This document shows, in pieces, positions 1-11,119 of a stretch of 64,000 nucleotides of DNA. The translations under genes were made by a program, and so were the position numbers. Position 1 is the stretch's first letter. Every line of letters starts with the position of its first letter. Below the pieces are notes generated by a model, which saw only the letters and a program-made list of their open reading frames with translations, had not been told where the DNA came from and did not search any database. Where the stretch lies: assembly GCA_947561395.2 (NCBI GenBank), contig OX387185.1, forward strand, positions 18,936,366 to 19,000,365. The letters run 5' to 3'. This stretch comes from Buxus sempervirens (taxonomy: Eukaryota > Streptophyta > Magnoliopsida > Buxales > Buxaceae).

Positions 1-675
1 TATATTTGGTTAAGTCTTGGTGGGACCACATGTTTGGTTTAGGTCCCTTTAATTGATTTAATCTTTCTTACTCAAATGATCTGGGTCTGGAGTGTGGGCC
101 CCATTGGAAGGCCCGCGGATACCAATTTGGGCTTTAGTGAAACCCCAAGTCCCATTTGGGGTTATGTTGGATAACCCCCTTCGGTTTTGGTTGTTTTAGT
201 TGATTTTATTTAAGGTTTGATCCAAAGAGTTTAAGATTTATGCTTGGTGGGCCCGGATGGTTTTGTGGGCCACACAGTGGTTGCCAAGTGTTTTGATTTA
301 TCTTAGTTCAACGGTGCCAAAGTAGGCTAGGCATGGGCTTGGGGCCCATTACCTAGGCTTGGGCTTGAAAGCCCAAGGCATTCGGGTTGGGGCTAATGGA
401 TCCCCTCCTTTGGTTTGCGGGCTTCCCTTGAAGGGAGTTGGGCCTGATAGACCCAAGCCCATGGTCGTGGCCTACTCATTTGATTAGATTTGCTTACTTA
501 CACTCAAGTGAGTTTGTCAGGCTTGATGGGCCCCGTTGGAAGGCCCACAATGAATCCGGTTGGATTAATATAGTCCAAGTCCCATATTGGGTTTCCGGGT
601 GATTCATTTGGTTTAATGGAAATTGATCAAGAAAGCATCACAAATCAAAAAGAAACAAAAGTTGGAATTCTACAG

Positions 676-819
676 TGTAGCCGATCAGAGGTGTCGGCTA
701 CAAACAAAAACACATGTAGCCGACCTAAGATGTCGGCTACCAACAGAAAGCCTTGTAGCCGACCTAAGATGTCCGCTACAAACAAAAGCATGCTGATCTA
801 ACCTGAGTTGTCGGATCAG
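676..819. repeat. Palindrome cluster in Tat LTR (four units)
   Basis: Four imperfect palindromes of about 26 bp start at 676, 715, 754 and 793. Three have arms of the form TGTAGCCGAC / GTCGGCTACA around a 6-7 bp loop. The fourth has arms CTGATC.. / ..GGATCAG. The same LTR position in the other Tat copies holds palindromes with different arms. Confidence 0.8.
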
Positions 820-1562
820 CTTGAAACATGCTTTTTCGGGATTTTTTGAATGGGGTTTGTTTTTGGGCTTCCTAGGGTTTTCTAGGGGCTACATGGGCCC
901 CTGTGTGGGCCCACAATGGTCTGGGATTAGGGTATTGAGCCCAAATCATCTATCTTCATTACTTTGGATCAAAGGGAGGGGACTAAAGCTTGGAGGCTTG
1001 TCCCCTCACTAAGTTGGAACTCAAGGGTTTAATACGGACCCTAGGTGTCCCTACTTTGGTGTTTGAAGGCTTCCACCCCTCTCATATGAGAAGAAGAGAA
1101 GAGGTGACCCGGATGGTCCAAGCCTTAGTCCCTACGGCCAAACCATGCAAACCTTCAACAAGGTTCTCAATCAAGGACTAAGCAAGAGATAAAAAAAAAC
1201 ATGCTAGGAACAACAAATAAGATGTGTGTGTGCATGGTGATCCTAGGGGGAAGATGGGGGCATCCGAGATGGCTCAAAACAGTAGCCAAAATACTATGGG
1301 GAAAAAGGGATATAGGGATCATACTTTTAAGGCATTCAAGTAAAAGTCCTACCCTAGGCACACATGCTTTATGACTTATAAACATCACAAAACAGCAAGC
1401 ATGCAAGTGAGGAAAAATGCCATTAAAAGAAGGGATATAAGGGGCTTTACGGGGTACAATGGATTGAGCAAGAGAGAGGGAACATGCTCCCCCATTTAAG
1501 CAAAGTAGTAGCTAAGAAACTCATGAAAAGAAAACAAACTTCTCTTAAAAAGTGATCTCTCA

Positions 1563-1575
1563 CCCCCCCCCCCCC
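1563..1575. repeat. Poly-C run
   Basis: A run of about 13 C residues inside the Tat LTR, in a purine-rich stretch without coding signal. Length may be affected by sequencing error. Confidence 0.8.
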
Positions 1576-2099
1576 TTTCGTTGATAGAATCTCATCCCCT
1601 TACCATGGGAATTTGAATACTTGAAAAGAAGAGATGGGAGAGAGAAAAATGGAGGCCAAAGACATGCAAACCTCAAGAAACAACATGCTATGAACAAACA
1701 AAACTAACATGCTCACATTATGTCCATGCTCATATATATTGAATAACACTCCATGGGGAGGCTTACCTTGAGGTCACTTGCACTCTTAGAGGTGTGTGAG
1801 GATCCTTTGGGGTGTGGACAGCAGCCGTACACCCCCTTGCTCCTTGCACCACCAAGCTTCTCCTAAGCTCCAAATGAAGAAGAAGAGAAGAGGAGGGGAT
1901 CAAGAAGAGTTTGGTTGGGCTTTGATGTGATTTTGGGAGGCTTGAAGAGTGTTGGAGATGTAGGAGAGCTTGGGAGAGATGGGTGAACTAGTGGGAGAGA
2001 TGAAGAGAGCTTGGGAGAGAGGTTGGAGAAGAAATGAGATGAGCCAAAAATGAGCTCTTCCTCCCCTACGTATGGGTTTATGGGGGGTTTTATAATGGG

Positions 2100-2124
2100 T
2101 AATGCATGGAAGATGCATGCATGC

Positions 2125-2163
<39 letters not shown>

Positions 2164-2436
2164 GATGCATGGGGTGATGCATGAGTGTGGTGCATGATGC
2201 ATGGGGAGAGAGAGAGAGAGAGAGAGAGAGTTGATGCATGGGTGATGTGTGATGCATGGGGATGTACATGGGGAACATTAATCATGAGAGAGAGAGAGAG
2301 ATGTATGCATGATGCATTCATGGGTGCTCATGGGGGAGAAAGAGAAAGAAAGAGAGAGAGAGAGGTGTATGCATGATGGGATGCACATGCATGCACATGG
2401 GGAACACTAATCATGAGAGAGAGAGAGAGAGAGAGC
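2100..2436. repeat. (GA)n microsatellites alternating with ATGCATG words
   Basis: Five GA runs (roughly 2127-2160, 2206-2230, 2285-2301, 2336-2364 and 2414-2434) are separated by short stretches rich in the palindromic words ATGCAT and TGCATGCA. This is the part of the LTR just upstream (minus strand) of the TATA box, where the other Tat copies carry their second palindrome cluster. Long apparent ORFs here come from the repeat and are not genes. Confidence 0.9.
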
Positions 2437-3481
2437 AAATCTTGATATTTGCAGATTGGCCCATGAGTTATTTTCTCATTAACTTGATATTCACAAATTC
2501 ATCCCTAGATAATTATGAATTCATCCCTGAGATATTTTAGAACTTTTGATATTTACAGATTAATCCCTGAGATATTTTTAGCATTTTGGATATTTACGGA
2601 CTCATCCTTAATCAATTACAAATATGTACTCATATATTTTGAATGTCCTGATGTTTACGGATTTCCCCCAGACACCTTTTTCTGCTGTTTTCTCTGCTGT
2701 TTTTGCCACGTGGGCAGTTTTTAGGGTTTCTTGTTTTGCTCATAACTTATTATCCGGGACTCCGATTGCAGCAAACTCAGTTGCGTTGGAATCGTGTCAG
2801 GATGACCTATCTACTAGGACAAGTTTGGGCAGCTGTTCTGGGGTTTAGCAGAAAGTCAATTTCTGCCCCCCCCCCCCCTCAAGTTTGATCGGCTCATATC
2901 TTCTTCATCCAGACCCCGATCTGAGCAAACTCAGTTGCCTTATAATCGTGACAGAATTTCCTAATCATAGGGAAGAAGTATGGTGGTAGATTTGAACCTG
3001 ATCAAAAAGTCAACCTTTGTCCCCTTAGGGTTTGACTTTTCAGCTAGGGTTTTCATTTTAGCATATTTTGGTTTGATCAAAATTTCGGTGCTTACAGTCG
3101 CATTTAATTAAGCCATCAAGCCTAAAGGCATTCAAGGGGTTCTTTTTCCAAGATTGAATCTATAAGGTGGTTTTTGTTGTGAAGTTTTTCTAATGAATTT
3201 CAGAATTCATTATGTTTTAAATATATTTTTCTAAGTGAAATATCTCAGTCAAATAGGTTTTAAAGTTTAAAATCTCATAAATCCCAAATTATTTTCAATC
3301 TAGGCAACTATAAACCTAAAATATATTTTCAAGTGTTTATGTAGAAAACAAGTTATTTGGATAATTAATTTTATCTCAAGTCATCTAATTTAATTGATAA
3401 AATCCAATTAAAACTATTTTATTTCAAATCAGAATTCAAATTTTTAATATTCAAATTTTTTTGTATAGGTCGCTCAGCTCA

Positions 3482-3683
3482 GTCGCCTAGGCGACCTGGC
3501 TGTGCCGCAGTTCAAATTTTGTACATTTATTTGGTTAATGGGCGCTCAGGGATTGCCTAGGTGGTCTCACTAGGTGCCCATGCAAATTTCAGTCGCCTAC
3601 CCCATCGCCTAGGCGATGGGTAAGCGGCTTAATGTTTCGTCAATTTCGATAAACTGACGCCCACGATCGCCTAGGCGATCGTG
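3482..3683. repeat. CGCCTAGGCG palindromes in LTR Z
   Basis: Three perfect palindromes share a core. They are GTCGCCT plus its complement (14 bp, 3482-3495), CCCATCGCCT plus its complement (20 bp, 3601-3620) and CACGATCGCCT plus its complement (22 bp, 3662-3683). The outer arms differ but each is exactly self-complementary. The related LTR X has looser versions near 19600-19820. Confidence 0.9.
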
Positions 3684-5433
3684 CTAGGCATCAAATGAAC
3701 TGCGGCTAACCCAAGAATAAAAACAAAAATTTTCTCTATTTTGAGTGAATTCTCAATACATATTCGAAAATAATCTAACAAAGTATACGTATACACTACG
3801 ATTAAACATGCATTCACGATTAAACACAAAGAAAATGCAAATCAACGACAAAACGAGGTGTGCTACCTACCTGTTTCGAATGATCCTTCTTCCTCCTCTA
3901 TCCAGCAACAACCTCTCTCTCTTTACAGACACTAGGCACTCCTGGGATGCTGAGAAACTTGAGATCGACATGTCCTTTGTGAAACCCCGTTCCAATAGCC
4001 CCTAGCATGCCCTAACTAGTGAGTGTGTTGTGTAGGTGAAGTTGGAGGAGCTCAAGCTTGAAGCCAACAAAGTGGCTGAGCCCCGACTAGTCAGTGGCCT
4101 ACGAAGGTGAGCAATCTCTAGTTTGTTGAATAAGGTTGGATATTAAGTGAGAAAATAGCTAAGTGTTGATATTGTGCAAATAGGAGGTGGAGTGGCAAAC
4201 TAGTAATTATGGTGCTTGTGGGAAGCCACTTAAAGAAGGAAACACCAAGGGGAAAGCCATATACGACCAACCCCTTCCCTACTTTCTCTCTTCACTTTCT
4301 TCTCTCCCACTCTCCTATTCTTCATCTTCTTCTCCTCATTTTCTCCCCATCACATTCCCATCCCATTATAAAACCCATTTGAAGTTGTGCGCGTGGTTTC
4401 ACGGGTGGGCATGCCTCCTAAAGGGTAATTCGGGAAGGTTGGAGTCGCCACTGCCTGATGGGGTGTAAGCAAACACTTGGGTGCCTCGATTTTTTCTAGT
4501 AGGCGGGTCTGCAGCTTGAGATTCTAAGTAGGGTCTCGGTTACAGTCTGGGGAAGTCCGTAGACACCCTGGTCCGCCTCGTCGAATGACGGGTCCCATGG
4601 GTTTCCTGGTTTGAGTCAACTCGGTCTTGGTCTATTCGCCTAGTTCCTAAGCCAAAGCATGCACATTTGGTTAAGTCTGGTGGGACCACCTGAGTGGTGT
4701 GGGTCCCTTTACTTGATTTTATCTTGTTTGGTTAAGTGCTTTGAGTCTGATTGGGTGGGCCCGTTGGAAGACCCACCGATCCCTTGGTGGACTTGGTCAA
4801 GCCCACATGTCCCCTGGTGGGCCTCCGTCTAAGCCTGGGAGGCCCTTTGGGCTCTAGTTAAAATGAATTGATTTTATTTGATGTTTAAGTTTGGAGGTTA
4901 AGTGGTTTTCATGCAAAGTGGGCCAGATTGTTTTGTGGGCCTCTGGGTGGGCCACACAAAGGTTTGCCAAGTGTTTTAGCTTATCTTTGATTTAATTCTC
5001 AAAATTGGGCTGAACACTGGGCTTGGGGCCCGTAGTCCAAATTTGGGCTTGAAAGCCCGAGTTTCTCTCAGGTAGGGTTTGAACCCTTGCTTGCTCAGTT
5101 AGTGGGTTTGGCGGGCCTGATAGGCCCTAGCCCGTGGTTTCGTCCAAACCACACCTAGTCTAAGCCTGCATGCTTCAATTTGGGGCTTTTAGTGGGCCTC
5201 GAATGGTGTGGCCCACTCGGTTAACTTATTTCTCTTATTTACATTCAAGGGAATCTATCGGGCTTGGTGGGCCCGTTGGAAGGCCCACTATGCATCAAAT
5301 TGGACCGGGCGGTCCAAGTTCCATTTTGGGTTTCCGGGTCACCCGGAAACCCTATTGGTTTATCTGGTTTGGTTAAGAGAGCCAAGAAATGATACCAGAA
5401 CAAAAAAAGATCAAAAACTGAAATTTTTGCTGT

Positions 5434-5537
5434 GTAGCCGACCTAAGATGTCGGCTACACACAGAAACAAGTGTAGCCAACAAGGAATGTCGGCTACAAA
5501 CAAAATTCTGCTGATCCGACTTGATTTGTTGGATCAG
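5434..5537. repeat. First palindrome cluster of Tat solo LTR
   Basis: Three palindromes: 5434-5458 with arms GTAGCCGAC / GTCGGCTAC, 5472-5496 as a less perfect unit, and 5511-5537 with arms CTGATCCGAC / GTTGGATCAG (one G-T pair). They correspond in position to 676-819 and 60971-61036. Confidence 0.85.
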
Positions 5538-6701
5538 CTTGGAAAAGGGCTTTTCCGGGATTTTTGCAATGGGCTGGCTTTTGGGTTTCTCATGAAGCTT
5601 CACATATCAACAAACACACAGAACAAATAGAGATCTACCAACCAAAGCCAAAATGCATGCTTTAAACTAAAATTGAAGTGTGTGAATCCATACATTCCTC
5701 ATGCACTCAAGAGGCTAGGTGTGTGCCCCTATTTACCAAAGTTGGGGGGTAAACAAGCGTAAAAAGGTATCCTAGCATGTTCCTCATGAACTTGTGCTTG
5801 TAAATGCATTAAGTGTGTGTGTGCATGCAAGGTGAGAAGACGAACTTCGTGCAAATGACTATGGGCATCTTTGTCACACGAACATGGGAACTAGGAATGA
5901 GAGAAGACAACATACACATTACCTCTAACAATAGCTTAAAGATGCTAAAATGAGGACATGGGAGGGCATGTATTCCGGAAACATACAAATATACATAATC
6001 TACTCCAAACAAGCACGCATTATTGCCTACTTCATGCCCAAAGCAAGTGTAAAATCAACCCAGGAGCATTGTTTAAAGAAAGGAAGGAGGGGGAATTAAA
6101 GTGGGATACATAGATCAAGCATAAGGGAACATGCTCCCTTGTTTAATTAGTTAGAGAAAAAGCATACAACAGCTACCTAAAAGACCATAAAAGTGTGTGG
6201 AAAACCCCTCATTCTCCCGTGGAGTTACACGTATGCTCCCTCTTACCTTGGGAGACTTTCACATTATGCAAATGGAAGGAAAAGCACATGAAACTATGTT
6301 GAAAACCAATTTGAACAAGATGGGAACAAGACTTTCTAAATACTATGAAATATTCTCATTCTCATATATGTGATATAAATGATAGTGGGGAACAATACCT
6401 TGGGGGTTAGGACCCCTGGGGTAGAGTATGTACACCCAATTGAAGCAAAAACCGAACTTGGAGCAACTCTCTCTACCACCAACAGCACCATCTTGGCGTC
6501 CTTCAAGCTTCAAAGTGATGGGATGAAGAAGGAAAGAGGAAAAAGGGGGTAGAATGGTCTTTTAGGTGAGTTTAGGGGGCTTAGGAGGCAATGAGGGGTT
6601 CAAGGAGAAGGGTTCGCACATGCAGGGGAGGGGGAAACCAAGAAAGGGGCAGCCAACCTTGACCAAGGGGGTGTTGCCCCCTTTTTATAGAAGGCTTTTT
6701 T

Positions 6702-6906
6702 TATCCGACATAATATGTCGGATACACAGGGTTGCCTTTGTATCCGACATAAAATGCCGGATACAAACACAATCATTTCAGACATTAAATGCGCTCAAAA
6801 AATCTGTCGGAAAATCCGGCGAGATTTTGGCAGAGATTTTTTGTATCCGATATTTAATGTCAGATAGAAAGAAAAATATGTGTATCTGACATATTATGTT
6901 GGATAC
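6702..6906. repeat. Second palindrome cluster of Tat solo LTR, next to its TATA box
   Basis: The units are 6702-6724 (TATCCGACAT / ATGTCGGATA, 3-bp loop), 6740-6764 and 6882-6906, with a weaker one near 6843-6866. On the minus strand this cluster ends about 12 bp upstream of the TATA box at 6681-6690. Confidence 0.85.
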
Positions 6907-8707
6907 AAAAAGATGAATTTTCGATATTTACAGATTGCCCCCGGATTTGACCACCAAGATAATCGCAGATTGCCCCCTGGCTATTCGTAGATTAATCCTT
7001 GACATATTTTGGCATCAATTGGCTATTCGCGGATTAATCCCTGAGATATTTTCCTGCTCCGCTATCACGTGTGCTGCTCTCTTGCCACATGTGCAGTTTC
7101 TAGCATTGCTGCCCTAGAACTTCAACTGCTCATATCTTCTTCATCCGGACTTCGATTTTTGCAAACTCAGTTGCGTTAAAACCATATTGAAGTCCTCTAT
7201 TCATTGGGATGGGGTTAAGTAGCTGATACGGGGTTTAGCAGAAAGTCAATTTCTGCTTCCCTTCAAGTTTAACCGGCCTGTAAATCCTTCATCCAAACTC
7301 CGATTCCAGAAAACTCAGTTGCATTGGAACCGTGTCGGGATTCTCTATCCATTGAGATAAAGCAAGGTGGACAATTATCACTTGATCAAAAAGTCAACTT
7401 TTGCCGTCTTAGGGTTTGACTTTTCAGCTAGGGTTTTCATTTTAGCATATTTTGGTTTGATCAAAATTTGGGTGCTTACAGAAGTGTTGCTTACAAAAGA
7501 GAAAGAAGAACACCAAGGAAGGGCATTTTCGTTTGGGAGCTTTGGTTGGAGATTGTGGAGAAATCAACCAAGAAGCCTACAAGGTGCTGTTTGTGGGTTG
7601 CAAAGGAAGCTAGGAAGTTTGCATAGGTTATTGCAAGAGGTAAGCAACACCACCCCTCCCATATTTCAGATTTTCGGCCATTTTCGTGCATGAAATGTGA
7701 ATGTTAGGGTTTGAGCATGGGAATGTCTATTAGTGTCAATAGGTGTGAATTCTTTTAGGGTTTTTTAGGAAATAGATTTCCTCACATGCTAAGAATGATT
7801 TAGAGCCCAAAAAAACAAAAAACGAGTGATATTTGAGAAAAACCCCAAATCCCAAAAGTTTGGATTTCTAGAACTGTCAAAGAAACCCAGTCACCTGAAC
7901 AGCTGCTCGAGCGCAGTATCGGGCGACCATTTTAAGTAGAAACCCAAGGCATGGCCGATCGAGCAATTGCTCTAGCGAACTACCTGAAACAGATAACCTG
8001 AGAGCAAATTTCCAGCCGCTCGAAGCAGGCTTGAGCGACCTATCGAGGCCCCTGTAAAGATTTTCTAATTTTTGAGTTTTTAACCTAGATTGAACCACCA
8101 ATTGTTTTTATTCAAATCCAACCTATGTGTAAGTGAGAGTTAGGTGTCTAGGAAGTGTTCCAACTGGAATTATCACAAAATTCCAAATAACAGGGATTTT
8201 GGGTATGTTTTACCAAAGAAGGTCTTACAAAGAGTTTCTGTCCTAGATTTCTATAGAAGTAGGATAATTTGATTCGGTCACTTCTATCACTTCCCAAATA
8301 ACCCTTAGAAGTAGAAACCAAGAGCCAATACCAAGTTGCATAAGTCTCACAACAATTGGGGCATAGGTTGCCTGAATGAGTCATGAAAAGTAGAATTTTC
8401 TAAAAACCAATCCTTTTACTATTGAACCCCATTGTGAGTACCCAATACTTGATACGAAGGACTTCGGCCTAACATTTGACATGAATTGCATGATAATAGG
8501 GGCGTTGGCCCGTTACTTGTACCATGAGATGAAAAGGGCAGTGGCCCAGGATTACTGTTATTGAATGGAGGGCAGTGACATAGGATCCATGAGAAATGAA
8601 AAAGGGCTTGGCCCAAGATTGACTTGGGTAAAGCCATGGGCTACCCTTGAGCATTTTCCATGCAAGTGTGCATGTGGTATTAACATGAGTAACTGACCAG
8701 TAAGTCT

Positions 8708-9978
8708 CAACAGAGTCCATTGGGGAAACTTAGCTTAAATCAAAATTTAAAGAAGCCGTTTCCAAGATCAAGAGGGATATTGTCTTTGCAGCATCTTGTA
8801 AGTGTGAAAACTCACACTCCTGTTATGGCAAATGTTTGACAAATTATGTCTTCTAATAAACCTTCAAGATGTGCAGATTAAACAATGAAAATTCAGTGAA
8901 TTTAGTAAAGAAGAAGAAGTCGATGCTACCACACAGCTACCACGCCGCTGCCACCCCGCTGGCAGCGCATAAGAGAATTAGTGTTTTGAAAGAAAGGTCC
9001 GTGCACATGCCGCGTACTCTCCCGCTAGCAGCTCGCTGGCAGCGCGCTTTTAACTGATTCAACTTGTTCTGAGCGGGACTTGAGTTCGCTTCCAGCCGTC
9101 TACACCGATCGTTTCACGACGCCACCAGCGCTCTACGCAATCTGAGTTTTATTCTTTAAATAGACGTGTTGTAATTTTTAATTGTGACTTTTTTCTTTGG
9201 ATCATTTTTGATTTTGAATCTTGAGGTGTTTGAGATTCGATCAAATCTTCTTTAGAGAGTCGGCGATCGAGTGAGGGGGAGATCTGAGATAGATCACCTG
9301 GAATTGAAGATAGAGGATTCGTCTTCAATTCGGAACTTCATCTGATCGTGTGATCGCCTGGACTGGTGATCGGCCTTGATTGATGCGTAGGTGGATTCCT
9401 ATTGCATTGGATCGTCTCAGTGGATTCTGAGGTGATTGCTGCGATCTGGATTGATCGTGTTCTGCAGCTTGTGGATTCAAGCTGTGTTGCAGTTCGTGGA
9501 TTCGAACTGTGGATCACTGGTGAGTGATTGTTTGCGATCTGGACTGATCGTGTTCTGCAGCTTGTGGATTCAAGCTGTGTTGCAGTTCGTGGATTTGAAC
9601 TGTGGATTGCTGTTGAGTGAGTCAAATTGTAAAGGTTAAGGATGTACTCCTTTGTAATTGTCTTTTCATTCAATAGTGGATTTCGAAGGGTTAGTCGCCT
9701 CATATAGACTCGAGGTTTTTCCTGGATCTGGATCCAGGTTTCCTCGTATAATTCTCTGTGTATTGTTTCCGCATTGTTCAATTCTGAATTGTTATAGATC
9801 GTGGACCTATAGAGTAGTCCTCTACTCTTTCACATCTCTGTATTTATGATTTACAGGAAAATCTTATGTTTCTCTTCTACATTTAAGAAATCAAAACATA
9901 GAAAGAAATTTTTGTTTGATATTACAGCAAATCCTGTTTTCTTGGCAGTTTTTGAATCTAGTTATTTAGAGGAAAAAA
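8708..9978 (+). mobile_element. Small A-tailed retroposon (SINE-like or processed retrocopy), split by a Sirevirus solo LTR
   Basis: About 230 bp of sequence absent from the sibling LTR is inserted here. It ends in an A run (GAGGAAAAAAAA) and is flanked by a 17-bp duplication, AACTGACCAGTAAGTCT at 8691-8707 and the same with one mismatch at 9979-9995. The empty site is at 17936-17952. A long target duplication plus an A tail is the mark of LINE-driven reverse transcription. I see no tRNA-like head or clear pol III boxes, so a 5'-truncated retrocopy of some transcript is as likely as a SINE. The body is 8708-8791 and 9838-9978. Confidence 0.82.
8797..9832 (+). mobile_element. Sirevirus solo LTR (copia)
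   Basis: This complete 1036-bp LTR matches the LTRs of Sirevirus-B (40416-41449 and 49489-50523). Termini are TGTAAGTGTGAAAACTCAC and CTCTACTCTTTCA. It is flanked by perfect CATCT duplications (8792-8796 and 9833-9837). It has a TTTAAATAG promoter box and, in its 3' half (about 9437-9620), two tandem copies of a unit of about 90 bp with the words GCAGCTTGTGGATTCAAGC and GTTCGTGGATTCGAAC. Open frames across that tandem repeat are not genes. Confidence 0.96.
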
Positions 9979-10910
9979 AACTGATCAGTAAGTCTTGGTG
10001 AGTAGTGTGAGTGGTTCATCTCAGTTGGGGTAGTGGACCGTTGTCCATCCTAACTTGGAGATAGAGAACTAGCATCCTCCGCATAAGCTTGGATAATTGA
10101 AATGTTATTATTTATGCTCTTTATTGTTATACTTGTTGTGAAATTGATAAATGAACACATCAGCATAATGAACCCTTAAGGTATGGATCTATAAACTTAA
10201 ATAGGATTGTTTGTATATATATGCCATGGCCAGTTGTTATTGTGATTGTTACTGTTCTCTCTTGTGATATCATCCCGACACCAGCAACATCGGTGGCTGA
10301 TGCCCATTTGCTACAGGGAATCGGCAATGGATGCCTGTGCGTCAAGGGGAATTGGCGTATGGATGCCTACGTCAAGGGGAATTGGCATAGATGCCTAGCC
10401 ACCATGTGGAATTGGTGAAGCTAGATGGGGCCATGTGTAGTATATACTAAACATCCTAGATAGCAAGTGATAAGATTAAATGAGGATTGTTATTAAATGG
10501 ATTACCTCTACACTGAGGCACATGCATGCACTATTTGTATGACACTAAGATGCCGTGGATTTTGTAGTATTGAAACTACCCGCATGTCATGGTTTAATGA
10601 ATAATATTTGCATCAACTATGTTTTCACCGATCATGCATGTGTTGCTTACTGAGACACTCGTCTCACATTTGTTTATTCTTTTATTTTTCAGATCCATCG
10701 TCGTCTGGTGTGAAGGACCGGGCTGGGGATAGAGGCAAGGAAAAGGCCATTGGGTACAGAGAGGAAGACTATTATAGGCCTTAGGTTTTATTTCTATTTT
10801 GTACATGTATAGTTCCTTTTTGGACTGTAACATTTACACTTAAGAGGAGTGATTAGTCACCCATGTCGTGTAATTATTTTGAAGTCCTTGGGACTTATTA
10901 CATTTAAAAT

Positions 10911-10912
<2 letters not shown>

Positions 10913-10958
<46 letters not shown>
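10913..10958. repeat. (AT)n microsatellite
   Basis: An uninterrupted run of 23 AT units inside the 5' LTR of the Tekay-like element. Confidence 0.97.
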
Positions 10959-10961
<3 letters not shown>

Positions 10962-11119
10962 CACACTTTTGATATGCACAAGTATGAATTGTTTACCACT
11001 TACACTTGTTAGGAAAAAGTTTTAAAACCTCCGCATTTTATAAAATACAATGACCCACCCATCACGGCCTGGGACTGGGGGATGCCTTGGAGGGGTAGAC
11101 CTAATTCTGAGGCATGACA

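Larger units (their letters stand above)
1..3096 (-). mobile_element. Tat/Ogre-type LTR, cut by the left window edge
   Basis: This is most of a long terminal repeat of a Tat-lineage Ty3/gypsy element on the minus strand. It matches by eye the two complete minus-strand LTRs at 4386-7480 and 59920-63807, including the shared outer terminus GGTGCTTACA. By comparison with the second copy, about 280 bp should lie left of the window. A minus-strand TATA box (ATTATAAAA) is at 2088-2096. Near the outer end it has two copies of a conserved block containing CAAACTCAGTTGCGTTGGAA-like words. It may be a solo LTR or one end of a full element; the target duplication cannot be checked because the other side is outside the window. 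No gene is seen in it. Confidence 0.85.
4386..7480 (-). mobile_element. Tat/Ogre-type solo LTR
   Basis: This is a complete 3.1-kb LTR without internal region, on the minus strand, running on the plus strand from TGTGCGCGTGG to GGGTGCTTACA. It is flanked by perfect GAAGT duplications (4381-4385 and 7481-7485). The uninterrupted site is visible in the sibling 3' LTR at 16727-16731, which proves the insertion. It lies about a dozen bases downstream of the host LTR's TATA box. Its own TATA (minus strand, CTATAAAAAG) is at 6681-6690. Solo LTRs of this kind arise by recombination between the two LTRs of a full element. Confidence 0.96.
3978..11119 (+). repeat. 5' LTR of the Tekay-like element, with nested insertions
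   Basis: This LTR is homologous to 16323-18785 but about 4.7 kb longer, mostly because of two nested insertions (4386-7480 and 8708-9978). A TATA box (TATAAAA) is at 4367-4373. Downstream of it are palindromic words around 7900-8060, including the perfect 12-mer GAGCAATTGCTC at 7961-7972. Around 10315-10410 are short tandem units with the words GGGAATCGGC and GGATGCCTACGTCAA. No gene is present in the LTR. Confidence 0.92.

Noticed and set aside
1863-2321. Histidine/serine-rich ORF of about 150 codons on the minus strand
   Set aside because: It is a translation of (GA)n and ATGCAT repeats inside a Tat LTR.
9338-9781. Small repetitive protein on the minus strand (also at 40954-41319 and 50028-50393)
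   Set aside because: The frame is open only because the Sirevirus LTR contains a tandem repeat of about 90 bp; it recurs wherever that LTR occurs and has no protein-like conservation.
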